From: Cytophagales bacterium
GTDB lineage: Bacteria > Bacteroidota > Bacteroidia > Cytophagales > UBA9547
Assembly: GCA_003476475.1 (NCBI GenBank)
Contig: DMUD01000104.1
Location: 1-13,316 of the forward strand
Length of the DNA stretch: 13,316 nt
Direction: 5' to 3'
The notes under the pieces were generated by a model. The model saw only the letters and a program-made list of their open reading frames with translations, was not told the origin of the DNA and did no database searches. Both the position numbers and the translations under genes were made by a program. This document shows, piece after piece, positions 7,432-13,316 of the stretch. Numbering within the stretch: position 1 is the stretch's first letter; every line of letters starts with the position of its first letter.

Positions 7432-7962
7432 TTATTTTACAAAATCGGGGTGTACAGCGTCTTTTTCCGAAATAATGGGCTGTTGTGTTGGCCATTTTAT
7501 ACCGAACAAAGGGTCGTTCCAGCGAATGCCTCTTTCTTTGCCAGGTGTGTAAAATTGAGACACTTGATAAGCCACTTCCACATGGTCGACCAGCGTGATG
7601 AATCCGTGTGCAAAACCTTCGGGAACATAAAGCATTCTGTGGTTTTCGTCTGTGAGTTCTACCGAAATGTGCTCGCAATAAGTGGGCGAGCTTTTCCTGA
7701 TGTCGATAATTACATCCAAAATGCTACCCCTTGTGCAGCGTATTAGTTTGGCTTCTTCTGCACCATCTACCTGAAAGTGCATGCCACGCAAAGTGTGTTT
7801 TTGTTTTGAAAGGGACATATTGCTTTGGGGCATGTGGGTACTTAGGCCATGTTTTGAAAATTCATCGGCGCAATAAGTGCGCGCAAAAAATCCGCGTTCG
7901 TCTTCTCTTTTTTGAAGGTCAATGATAAAGGCTCCTTTTAGTTTCGTTTCGGTGAAAATCAT
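7432..7962 (-). CDS. rfbC: dTDP-4-dehydrorhamnose 3,5-epimerase family protein
   Basis: RmlC/RfbC epimerises C3 and C5 of dTDP-4-keto-6-deoxyglucose on the way to dTDP-L-rhamnose, a precursor of surface polysaccharide. The 176-residue protein covers the complete cupin fold. LRGMHFQ (58-64) carries the catalytic histidine H62, GFAHGF (116-121) holds a further active-site histidine, and Y138 in QFYTPGKERGIRWNDP is the likely proton donor. RmlA, B and D are not adjacent, so this is an isolated copy, and the exact dTDP-sugar product (rhamnose or another deoxysugar) cannot be settled. The ATG at 7962 gives the standard MIFTETKLKGAFII start. It is divergent from metZ and lies upstream of, but is not tightly joined to, the carotenoid operon. 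Confidence 0.88.
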   Translation of the reverse strand: MIFTETKLKGAFIIDLQKREDERGFFARTYCADEFSKHGLSTHMPQSNMSLSKQKHTLRGMHFQVDGAEEAKLIRCTRGSILDVIIDIRKSSPTYCEHISVELTDENHRMLYVPEGFAHGFITLVDHVEVAYQVSQFYTPGKERGIRWNDPLFGIKWPTQQPIISEKDAVHPDFVK

Positions 7963-8192
7963 TTTTATGGGTTTTCAGTATTTAAGAATTCCAAATTTCA
8001 GTTTTTGTGTTTGATATTTTGGCAAAGCCAGCCATTTTCTTTCGTCAAATGTATCGTTTTGAATGTTGTGGTACATCTAAAACAATATTTTGATTTTCTC
8101 AAAGAAGCAATACACAATGTTTTGAATAATGCCTTTGCAAATGCACAACACAAAATATTATGTAATTTTACAATCTTTATTTATTTGGGCAA
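7963..8192. promoter_or_regulatory. Divergent rfbC-metZ spacer
   Basis: This 230-bp AT-rich spacer must contain promoters for both divergent genes. On the minus strand TACATTTG (8053-8046) is an exact TAnnTTTG -7 box, 84 nt upstream of rfbC, but no TTG sits at the expected distance ahead of it. On the plus strand I find no convincing -7 element for metZ, and I see no SAM-riboswitch core. No credible small gene is present. Confidence 0.35.
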
Positions 8193-9362
8193 ATGAACAA
8201 ATACGACAATTTCGAGACGCTAGCGGTGCGCATTCAAACCGAAAATTCGCACAACAGAGAACATAGTGCGCCTATATACATGACCTCTAGTTTTGTGTTT
8301 GAGGATGCCGAACAAGCGCGCGCACTTTTTGCCGACGAAATTGCGGGAAACATTTACACACGTTTTTCTAATCCCAACAGTTCCGAATTTATTGAAAAAG
8401 TTTGTGCCATGGAAGGTGCAGAAGATGGCTTTGCTGTCGCTTCGGGCATGAGTGCAATGTTTACAAGTATGGCTGCTTTTCTAAAAAATGGCGACCATTT
8501 GCTCGTTTGCCGTTCGGTTTTTGGTTCTACGCATCAAATTGTATCTCAGATATTTCCTCGTTGGGGTATTCAGCATACCTATGTAGACATAGACCAACCC
8601 GAAAATTGGGAAAAACACATACAACCCAACACCAAAATGATTTTTTTGGAAACGCCTTCAAACCCCAGCCTCGATTTGATAGATTTGGAATGGGTAGGAA
8701 AATTGGCCGCCAAACACAACTTAATACTGAATGTGGACAATTGTTTTGCAACACCCTATTTGCAAACTCCTATAAAGTGGGGAGCGCATTTGGTCACGCA
8801 TTCGGCTACCAAATTTATGGACGGGCAAGGTCGTGCGATTGGGGGCATTATTGTTGGAAGTAAGGAATTAATCAAGGAAGTCAGATTTTTTTCCAGGCAT
8901 ACAGGCCCCTGTCTTTCGCCTTTTAATAGCTGGATTTTATCTAAAAGTTTGGAAACACTGGCTGTGCGCATGGACAGGCATTGCGAAAACGCATTGAAAT
9001 TGGCGCAGTGGCTAGAAACTCATCCAGAAGTGGAAAAGGTGAAATATCCGTTTTTACCCTCGCATCCCCAGTTCGATTTGGCCAAAAAACAAATGCGCCA
9101 AGGAGGGGCATTGGTCACTTTTTATGTAAAGGGAGGCGTTGAAAAAGGTCGTCGTTTTTTGGACAATCTTAAAATGATGTCTTTTTCGGCCAATTTGGGC
9201 GATACGCGTACTATTGCCACACATCCGGCTAGCACTACCCATTCAAAACTTAGCGACGAGGAAAGGGCGCAAGTTGGCATTTTGCCCGGCTTGATACGCA
9301 TTTCGGTTGGTTTGGAACACATCGATGACATTATCAAAGATGTGGAACAAGCCTTGAAATAA
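8193..9362 (+). CDS. metZ: O-succinylhomoserine (or O-acetylhomoserine) sulfhydrylase, trans-sulfuration PLP enzyme
   Basis: This 389-residue protein belongs to the Cys/Met-metabolism PLP family. It probably makes homocysteine directly from an activated homoserine and sulfide, in cytoplasmic methionine synthesis. YTRFSNPN (55-62) is the phosphate-contacting segment donated to the neighbouring subunit. SGMSAM (84-89) binds cofactor phosphate, D182 in NVDNCFATP pairs with the pyridine nitrogen, and K207 in HSATKFMDGQG forms the Schiff base. The DGQGRAIGG continuation and HTGPCLSPFNSW (236-247) favour MetZ over cystathionine gamma-synthase or a lyase, but which acyl group is used cannot be read with certainty. 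The ATG at 8193 has the family start (YDNFETLAVR). It ends two bases from the convergent msrA stop. Confidence 0.88.
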   Translation: MNKYDNFETLAVRIQTENSHNREHSAPIYMTSSFVFEDAEQARALFADEIAGNIYTRFSNPNSSEFIEKVCAMEGAEDGFAVASGMSAMFTSMAAFLKNGDHLLVCRSVFGSTHQIVSQIFPRWGIQHTYVDIDQPENWEKHIQPNTKMIFLETPSNPSLDLIDLEWVGKLAAKHNLILNVDNCFATPYLQTPIKWGAHLVTHSATKFMDGQGRAIGGIIVGSKELIKEVRFFSRHTGPCLSPFNSWILSKSLETLAVRMDRHCENALKLAQWLETHPEVEKVKYPFLPSHPQFDLAKKQMRQGGALVTFYVKGGVEKGRRFLDNLKMMSFSANLGDTRTIATHPASTTHSKLSDEERAQVGILPGLIRISVGLEHIDDIIKDVEQALK

Positions 9363-9364
9363 GG

Positions 9365-10000
9365 TTATTTCCTCAATTTCTCCTGGAACACTTTCCTGAA
9401 TTTCTCCAATTTAGGCTGAATAACATACGTGCAGTAGGGTTGGCTTTTGTTTAGGTGGTAGTAGTTTTGATGGTAATCTTCGGCTGGATAAAATGTGCTG
9501 GAGGCGCTTATTTCGGTTACAATTGGTTTTGACCACGCACCAGATTTGTTCAGTTCTGTTTTGAGTTTTTCTGCCAAAGATTTTTGCGTTTCGTTGTGGT
9601 AAAAAACAACCGAACGGTACTGCGTTCCCACGTCATTGCCTTGTCTATTTAGCTGTGTAGGGTCGTGACTTTGCCAAAAGGCGGCCAACAATTCTTCATA
9701 GCGTATTTTGGCCGGGTCGTACAATACTTGAATTACCTCGGCATGGCCCGTAGTGCCGGTACACACCTGTTTGTAGGTGGGATTGGCTATTTCACCGCCT
9801 TCATATCCTGAAACAACTTTTAGCACACCGTCCAATTCCAAAAACACCGCTTCCACGCACCAAAAACAGCCAGCTCCAAAAGTTGCGGTGTCTGCCATTG
9901 CATTATTTTCCATTTTCAACGATTTAGATTCCGAAAGCTCTTGCGTTTTCGATTGGCAAGAAAAAAGTAAAAGTAGGATTGCGAAGAAATTGTTTAACAT
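9365..10000 (-). CDS. msrA: Peptide methionine sulfoxide reductase MsrA, predicted lipoprotein
   Basis: MsrA reduces the S epimer of methionine sulfoxide in proteins. The catalytic motif GCFWC is at 44-48 with nucleophile C45. SGYEGG (64-69), PTYKQVCTGTTGHAE (74-88), DPTQLNRQGNDVGTQYRS (113-130) and FYPAEDYHQNYY (170-181) are all present. C48 and C190 are candidate resolving cysteines. The 211-residue length includes an N-terminal extension, MLNNFFAILLLLFSC, that ends in a lipobox-like LFSC (lipidated C15, with an unusual F at -2), followed by a polar linker. This predicts an envelope-anchored enzyme that repairs periplasmic proteins, whereas many MsrA proteins are cytoplasmic. An in-frame TAG two codons before the ATG fixes the start. 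It lies 16 nt after rluD, so the two are probably co-transcribed. Confidence 0.92.
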   Translation of the reverse strand: MLNNFFAILLLLFSCQSKTQELSESKSLKMENNAMADTATFGAGCFWCVEAVFLELDGVLKVVSGYEGGEIANPTYKQVCTGTTGHAEVIQVLYDPAKIRYEELLAAFWQSHDPTQLNRQGNDVGTQYRSVVFYHNETQKSLAEKLKTELNKSGAWSKPIVTEISASSTFYPAEDYHQNYYHLNKSQPYCTYVIQPKLEKFRKVFQEKLRK

Positions 10001-10016
10001 TTTCTAAAGAGTCAAA

Positions 10017-11063
10017 TTAACCGTTTGCCTCCAAATATTTTTCCCATTTTTCAACTAGTTGGGTAAATTCAGCAGGCAGTGGACTTTCGAACTGCATATA
10101 CTTTTTCGTAGACGGGTGAATAAAACCTAATGATTTGGCATGCAAAGCCTGTCTTGGCATTATTTTGAAACAGTTCTCGACAAACTGGGCATATTTTGCA
10201 AAAGTAGTGCCCTTCACAATTTTGTTGCCTCCATATGTTTCGTCGTTGAAAAGCGGATGACCGATATATTTCATGTGCGCCCTTATTTGATGCGTTCGTC
10301 CTGTTTCTAAATTGCACTGAATCATGGAAACGTAGTACATGGGTTTCAGTACTTTGTAATGTGTAATGGCGTTTTTTCCTTGGCTTGCATCGGGGTAGGC
10401 CGCTACTACTCTTCTGTCTTTTTCACTTCTTCCAAGGTGCACATTTACAGTGCCTTCAATCGAATCGGGTTGGCCCCATACCACCGCAATGTAGGTACGT
10501 TCGATGCTGTGGTCGAAAAATTGTTTGGCCAAGTGTGCCATTGCATATTCTGTTTTGGCAATCACCAATAGACCAGAAGTATCCTTGTCTATGCGGTGCA
10601 CAAGACCTGGCCTACCTGTGCCATTTCGTCCAGTGGGTAAATTTTGAAAATGATAAGCAAGTGCGTTTACCAATGTGCCATTATAATTGTTGTAGGCAGG
10701 GTGTACCACCATGCCTGCTGGTTTGTTCACTACCAACAAATCGTCGTCTTCGTAAAGAATTTCCAAAGGAATATTTTCGGGCAATACGACATCTTCTCGA
10801 GGAGGCTGGCTCAATAATACTTTAACAACATCATTGGGTTTTATCTTGTAGCTATTTTTGGTAGGCTTGTCGTTAAGCTGCACACTGCCTGCCTCTATGG
10901 CTGCCTGAATTCGAGAACGGGTAGAATTTTGGATTCTATCCATCAAAAATTTATCAAGTCTAATGGCGCTTTGGCCTTTGTCTGCTACAAAGCGATAATG
11001 TTCAAAAAGCTCGTCTTCTTTTTCGTCGAAAAAATCGGGTTGTATTTCAGGATTTTGTGTCAT
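10017..11063 (-). CDS. rluD: RluD/RluA-family 23S rRNA pseudouridine synthase
   Basis: The 348-residue protein converts specific uridines to pseudouridine, by family most likely in large-subunit rRNA. An S4 RNA-binding domain occupies about 34-85 (IRLDKFLMDRI, SRSRIQAAIEAGSVQLN-like). The catalytic domain begins near 100 with ILYEDDDLLVVNKPAGMVVH. The active-site motif is PGLVHRIDKDTSGLLV (152-167) with catalytic aspartate D159. LETGRTHQIRAHM and HPLFNDETYGG follow, and RQALHAKSLGFIHP is near the C-terminus. The S4 domain and length fit the RluD subgroup, but the exact uridines modified cannot be read from sequence. ATG at 11063 begins an acidic N-terminal tail. It is separated from the OmpA-like gene by 165 nt and a hairpin, and msrA follows 16 nt downstream. 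Confidence 0.9.
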   Translation of the reverse strand: MTQNPEIQPDFFDEKEDELFEHYRFVADKGQSAIRLDKFLMDRIQNSTRSRIQAAIEAGSVQLNDKPTKNSYKIKPNDVVKVLLSQPPREDVVLPENIPLEILYEDDDLLVVNKPAGMVVHPAYNNYNGTLVNALAYHFQNLPTGRNGTGRPGLVHRIDKDTSGLLVIAKTEYAMAHLAKQFFDHSIERTYIAVVWGQPDSIEGTVNVHLGRSEKDRRVVAAYPDASQGKNAITHYKVLKPMYYVSMIQCNLETGRTHQIRAHMKYIGHPLFNDETYGGNKIVKGTTFAKYAQFVENCFKIMPRQALHAKSLGFIHPSTKKYMQFESPLPAEFTQLVEKWEKYLEANG

Positions 11064-11209
11064 GGGGCAAATATCGCCAATCCAATCAGGTTATTATACA
11101 AATCGAATAATTTCAGGTAAATACCCTTTACTTTCTTTGCTGAAATTTTCTTGAATTGTTGCGAAGCTACTTTCCTAAATGGATAGGGTGCCCTGAAGTG
11201 GATTTTATG

Positions 11210-11247
11210 CGAAATAAGGATGCCTTGTTTAAAGCATCCTTATTTCG
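11210..11247 (-). terminator. Hairpin terminator overlapping the end of the OmpA-like gene
   Basis: CGAAATAAGGATGC (11210-11223) and its perfect inverted copy (11234-11247) form a 14-bp stem with a 10-nt loop. On the minus strand the first arm is the coding sequence for E-I-R-M, the stop codon TAA lies in the loop, and the second arm is untranslated. No long U-run follows the stem, though its second arm contains UUAUUU. A terminator or mRNA-end stabiliser is the likeliest role. Confidence 0.55.
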
Positions 11248-11918
11248 ATACGGCGGTTTCGGGAACGTCCTTCTTCAGTATTGTTGTCGCCCACGGGCGC
11301 AGTTTTGCCATAACCTTTGGCAATCATACGTTTTTCTGAAATTCCTTTTTCTACCAAATAGGTTTTGATGGCACTTGCACGTTTTTGAGATACTTGCAAA
11401 TTTACATTGGCATCGCCTACATTGTCGGTATGCCCAGCGATTTCGATTTTCATGGCAGGATTTTTCTTCATTTCTTCAGCCAATTTATCTATCTCCTTTT
11501 TGGCTGCTTCATAAAGTTCGGCACGGTTGGGTGCAAAATGTATTTTCAGATTATAAATCTTTTTGTAGTTCGTTACTACTTGTATTTGTAAGTTTTCTTC
11601 CATCGTCAATTTTCCATCTTGTTTGGGTATGTCAAATTGTCCAAAGTCGAATTTCAATGCTTGCTTTTCAACCACTATTTTGTGCGAAGTTCCCTTTTTT
11701 AACAAAATTTCGGCAATTCCTTCAAGGTCGGTAGTGTCCGTTTTTAGGCTTTTGTCTAAAATGCTTTCTACTTTTACTATAGCGCCTTGTTCAGGTACTC
11801 CTTTGTCGTCGGTTACTTTGTATATGACCAAAGCATCGTAATCGGTGGGTTCCATGGTGTTTTGTGCCCACGCACAATAACTGACGAGATAAAGAAGGAA
11901 AGCAAAAGTGATTTTCAT
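11229..11918 (-). CDS. OmpA-family protein with N-terminal regulatory-like beta domain
   Basis: The 229-residue protein starts with signal peptide MKITFAFLLYLVSYCAWAQ, cut after AWA. Residues about 28-75 (ALVIYKVTDDKGVPEQGAIV, then DTTDLEGIAEILLKKG) resemble a carboxypeptidase-regulatory-like/CNA-B beta-sandwich. From about 120 a C-terminal OmpA domain follows: LKIHFAPNRAELYEAAKKEI, IEIAGHTDNVGDANVNLQVS, SQKRASAIKTYLVEKGI and GRSRNRRIEI. This domain binds peptidoglycan, so the protein probably links the envelope to the cell wall. There is no membrane beta-barrel. ATG at 11918 is chosen because it begins the signal peptide; the upstream in-frame extension to 12032 is cysteine-rich and non-protein-like. 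A TAnnTTTG box lies 23 nt upstream. Confidence 0.88.
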   Translation of the reverse strand: MKITFAFLLYLVSYCAWAQNTMEPTDYDALVIYKVTDDKGVPEQGAIVKVESILDKSLKTDTTDLEGIAEILLKKGTSHKIVVEKQALKFDFGQFDIPKQDGKLTMEENLQIQVVTNYKKIYNLKIHFAPNRAELYEAAKKEIDKLAEEMKKNPAMKIEIAGHTDNVGDANVNLQVSQKRASAIKTYLVEKGISEKRMIAKGYGKTAPVGDNNTEEGRSRNRRIEIRML

Positions 11919-11940
11919 GGTAATAAACTTTTGTATTTTG

Positions 11941-11948
11941 CAAAAATA
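11941..11948 (-). promoter_or_regulatory. Candidate -7 box of the OmpA-like gene
   Basis: On the minus strand this reads TATTTTTG, an exact match to TAnnTTTG, 23 nt upstream of the ATG, which would give a leader of about 16 nt. A clear -33 TTG at the normal distance is not obvious. Confidence 0.4.
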
Positions 11949-12170
11949 ACAAATGTGGCTACATGTCGATAAAGAATAATTTGCTTTTGATATTTGTATT
12001 TTAGAATGGCATGGTTTATTATTGCCACACAATTGCGGTCGATTTTTGAGTGAATCTCTTCCCGCTCGCCATCCATATAGGTTCTTATTGATATCTCAAT
12101 CTTAATTTAAGCTAAACGGAATACAACATAGGTTGCCGCTGCACAGTTAAATATTTCTGTATTATTACAC
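11949..12170. other. Divergent spacer between the OmpA-like gene and rho
   Basis: This spacer of about 220 bp contains no convincing gene or RNA. On the plus strand TATTTCTG (12152-12159) with a TTG 16 nt upstream (12133-12135) is a weak promoter-like pair, but it sits too close to the rho ATG to be persuasive. The real rho promoter is not identified. Confidence 0.3.
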
Positions 12171-13316
12171 ATGTACAACATCAATGACTTGGAACTCTTG
12201 CTCGTTTCGGAGCTTAGAGAAATAGCTGAAAAACTTGCCGTAAAAAACTCTAAAAAGCTTGGCAAAGAAGAACTTATTTATAAAATTCTGGACATACAGT
12301 CAGTAACTCCCGACCAAGAGTTGTCGAAGTTGCCACCCATTCCTGTAGCTCAGGTAGCAGAAGCGACACTTGTGGAAGAAACAGTAGTGGAACTACCAGT
12401 TGCAGCTGTGAAAAGAGAGCCCGTTAGGGTGCGCAAGAGGGAAAATGTGCGCGCAGCAGAACCCGATGTCTTGGTAAATAACAACTACGAAGAACCAAAA
12501 GTGGTGAATGTTCCCGTTGAAACACCTTCTTATTCTGCTGAATTCAGACAGGAAAGCCCACAAGTACAATCTGAAATCACCACTTCGGAATCGTCGGAGA
12601 ATAAAAGTACCCCTCCCAGACCCGAAAGAGACCAAATACAAAATTTCCGTCGTCCCGCTCCACCTCAACGCGAATTTGAGGGTGTAATAGTGAGCCAAGG
12701 GGTATTGGAAATGATGCAAGATGGTTATGGTTTTTTGCGATCTTCAGACTACAACTATTTGGCCAGTCCCGACGACATATATGTGTCGCCTTCCCAAATT
12801 AAGTTATTTGGCTTGAAAACGGGCGATTCAGTAAAAGGTAGTGTGCGCCCACCCAAAGACGGTGAAAAATATTTTGCATTGTTGAAGGTAGATGCTATTA
12901 ACGGGAAAACCACTGATGAAATACGCGACCGTATTCCTTTTGAGTTTTTGACTCCTATTCACCCCAACGAAAGGTTGAAACTGACTACCAAAGCCGATAA
13001 TTATTCATCTAGAATATTAGATCTTTTTGCTCCCATTGGAAAAGGTCAAAGGGGAATGATAGTCGCACAGCCAAAGACAGGTAAAACGGTGTTGCTGAAA
13101 AATATAGCCAATGCAATCGCTGAAAATCATCCTGAGGTATATCTTATAGTACTACTTATAGATGAACGACCAGAGGAAGTTACCGACATGGCGCGAAGCG
13201 TACGTGGCGAAGTTATTTCTTCTACTTTCGACGAGCAGGCCGACCGTCATGTGAAGGTGGCCAGCATTGTATTGGAAAAAGCCAAAAGAATGGTAGAATG
13301 TGGTCATGATGTAGTC
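12171..13316 (+). CDS. rho: Transcription termination factor Rho, 5' part (continues beyond window)
   Basis: The first 382 residues of Rho, the hexameric RNA-dependent ATPase that ends transcription and unwinds RNA-DNA hybrids, are present. A Rho_N/SAP-like domain occupies about 5-43 (LLLVSELREIAEKLAVKNSK). Residues about 44-169 form a low-complexity, charged and Pro/Val/Glu-rich insertion that E. coli Rho lacks. The RNA-binding cold-shock-like domain follows (about 170-245: GVLEMMQDGYGFLRSSDYNY). The ATPase core then begins, with Walker A AQPKTGKT (299-306, K305), LLIDERPEEVTDMARSVRGE (328-347; D331) and STFDEQADRHVKVA (351-364). The start at 12171 gives the normal MYNINDLELL opening. The C-terminal ATPase part, including the arginine finger, lies outside the window. 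Confidence 0.95.
   Translation, partial: MYNINDLELLLVSELREIAEKLAVKNSKKLGKEELIYKILDIQSVTPDQELSKLPPIPVAQVAEATLVEETVVELPVAAVKREPVRVRKRENVRAAEPDVLVNNNYEEPKVVNVPVETPSYSAEFRQESPQVQSEITTSESSENKSTPPRPERDQIQNFRRPAPPQREFEGVIVSQGVLEMMQDGYGFLRSSDYNYLASPDDIYVSPSQIKLFGLKTGDSVKGSVRPPKDGEKYFALLKVDAINGKTTDEIRDRIPFEFLTPIHPNERLKLTTKADNYSSRILDLFAPIGKGQRGMIVAQPKTGKTVLLKNIANAIAENHPEVYLIVLLIDERPEEVTDMARSVRGEVISSTFDEQADRHVKVASIVLEKAKRMVECGHDVV

Noticed and set aside
7963..8192. SAM riboswitch ahead of metZ
   Set aside because: I looked for SAM-I and SAM-II core sequences and paired stems and found none that match.
8005..8196. Possible small gene in the rfbC-metZ spacer
   Set aside because: It has a low-complexity hydrophobic composition, no recognisable motif, and runs into the metZ start. 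It is expected by chance in AT-rich DNA.
8402..8863. 153-residue plus-strand reading frame inside metZ
   Set aside because: It overlaps the strongly supported metZ frame completely and shows no recognisable motif.
9356..9371. 7-bp inverted repeat holding both convergent stop codons of metZ and msrA
   Set aside because: A 2-nt centre and all-AT-rich arms make a stable bidirectional terminator unlikely.
9990..9997. TTGTTTAA half-site at the msrA start
   Set aside because: A single half-site inside coding sequence without a partner at the 14-nt spacing; likely chance.
11225..11232. TTGTTTAA in the OmpA hairpin loop
   Set aside because: It is unpaired and explained by the stop codon and loop sequence, with no second half-site.
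11919..12032. Upstream extension of the OmpA-like gene by 38 residues
   Set aside because: The extra residues are cysteine-rich and would hide the clear signal peptide that starts at the ATG at 11918.

Overview
The window looks like a chromosomal segment of a member of the Bacteroidota. The main reasons are a secreted protein ending in the gliding-motility/type IX secretion C-terminal domain, a Rho factor with a long low-complexity insertion, an ECF sigma gene directly ahead of crtI-crtB, AT-rich intergenic DNA with TAnnTTTG-like -7 elements, and moderate GC. I cannot place it below phylum. There are no insertion sequences, phage genes, CRISPR arrays, rRNA or tRNA genes that I can see.

From the left, the minus strand carries a large secreted cell-surface protein (1-2692, C-terminus cut by the window edge). 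A continuous run of minus-strand genes sits upstream of it in transcription order: ECF sigma factor (7285-6767), phytoene desaturase crtI, phytoene synthase crtB, a small exported protein of unknown function, an Hpt phosphotransfer protein, and a TIGR02757/DUF2400 protein. The joins are tight: 18 nt, 20 nt overlap, 1 nt, 45 nt, 4 nt overlap. The first four therefore look like one carotenoid operon led by its own sigma factor, and the Hpt and DUF2400 genes are a translationally coupled pair at its tail. No lycopene cyclase or hydroxylase gene (crtY, crtZ) is present here.

The most striking non-coding structure is upstream of the sigma gene (7293-7379). Two palindromic sites share the same geometry, TTGTTTAAW-N14-ATTAAACAA, with centres 53 bp apart. 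One covers a candidate -7 box and the other lies just upstream of the candidate -33 element, which looks like a two-operator switch for the carotenoid operon. The regulator that would bind it is not in the window.

Right of this come rfbC/rmlC (minus), a divergent 230-bp spacer, metZ (plus, methionine synthesis by direct sulfhydrylation) meeting msrA (minus, methionine sulfoxide reductase predicted to be a lipoprotein) tail to tail, then rluD-type pseudouridine synthase and an OmpA-like envelope protein, all minus. The OmpA-like gene ends in a perfect 14-bp stem hairpin that contains its own last codons. At the right edge the plus-strand rho gene begins (12171 onward) and runs off the window.

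Most of this is ordinary housekeeping and envelope DNA. The items I would look at again are the paired operators, the unknown exported protein in the carotenoid operon, the Hpt-DUF2400 pair and the Rho insertion.
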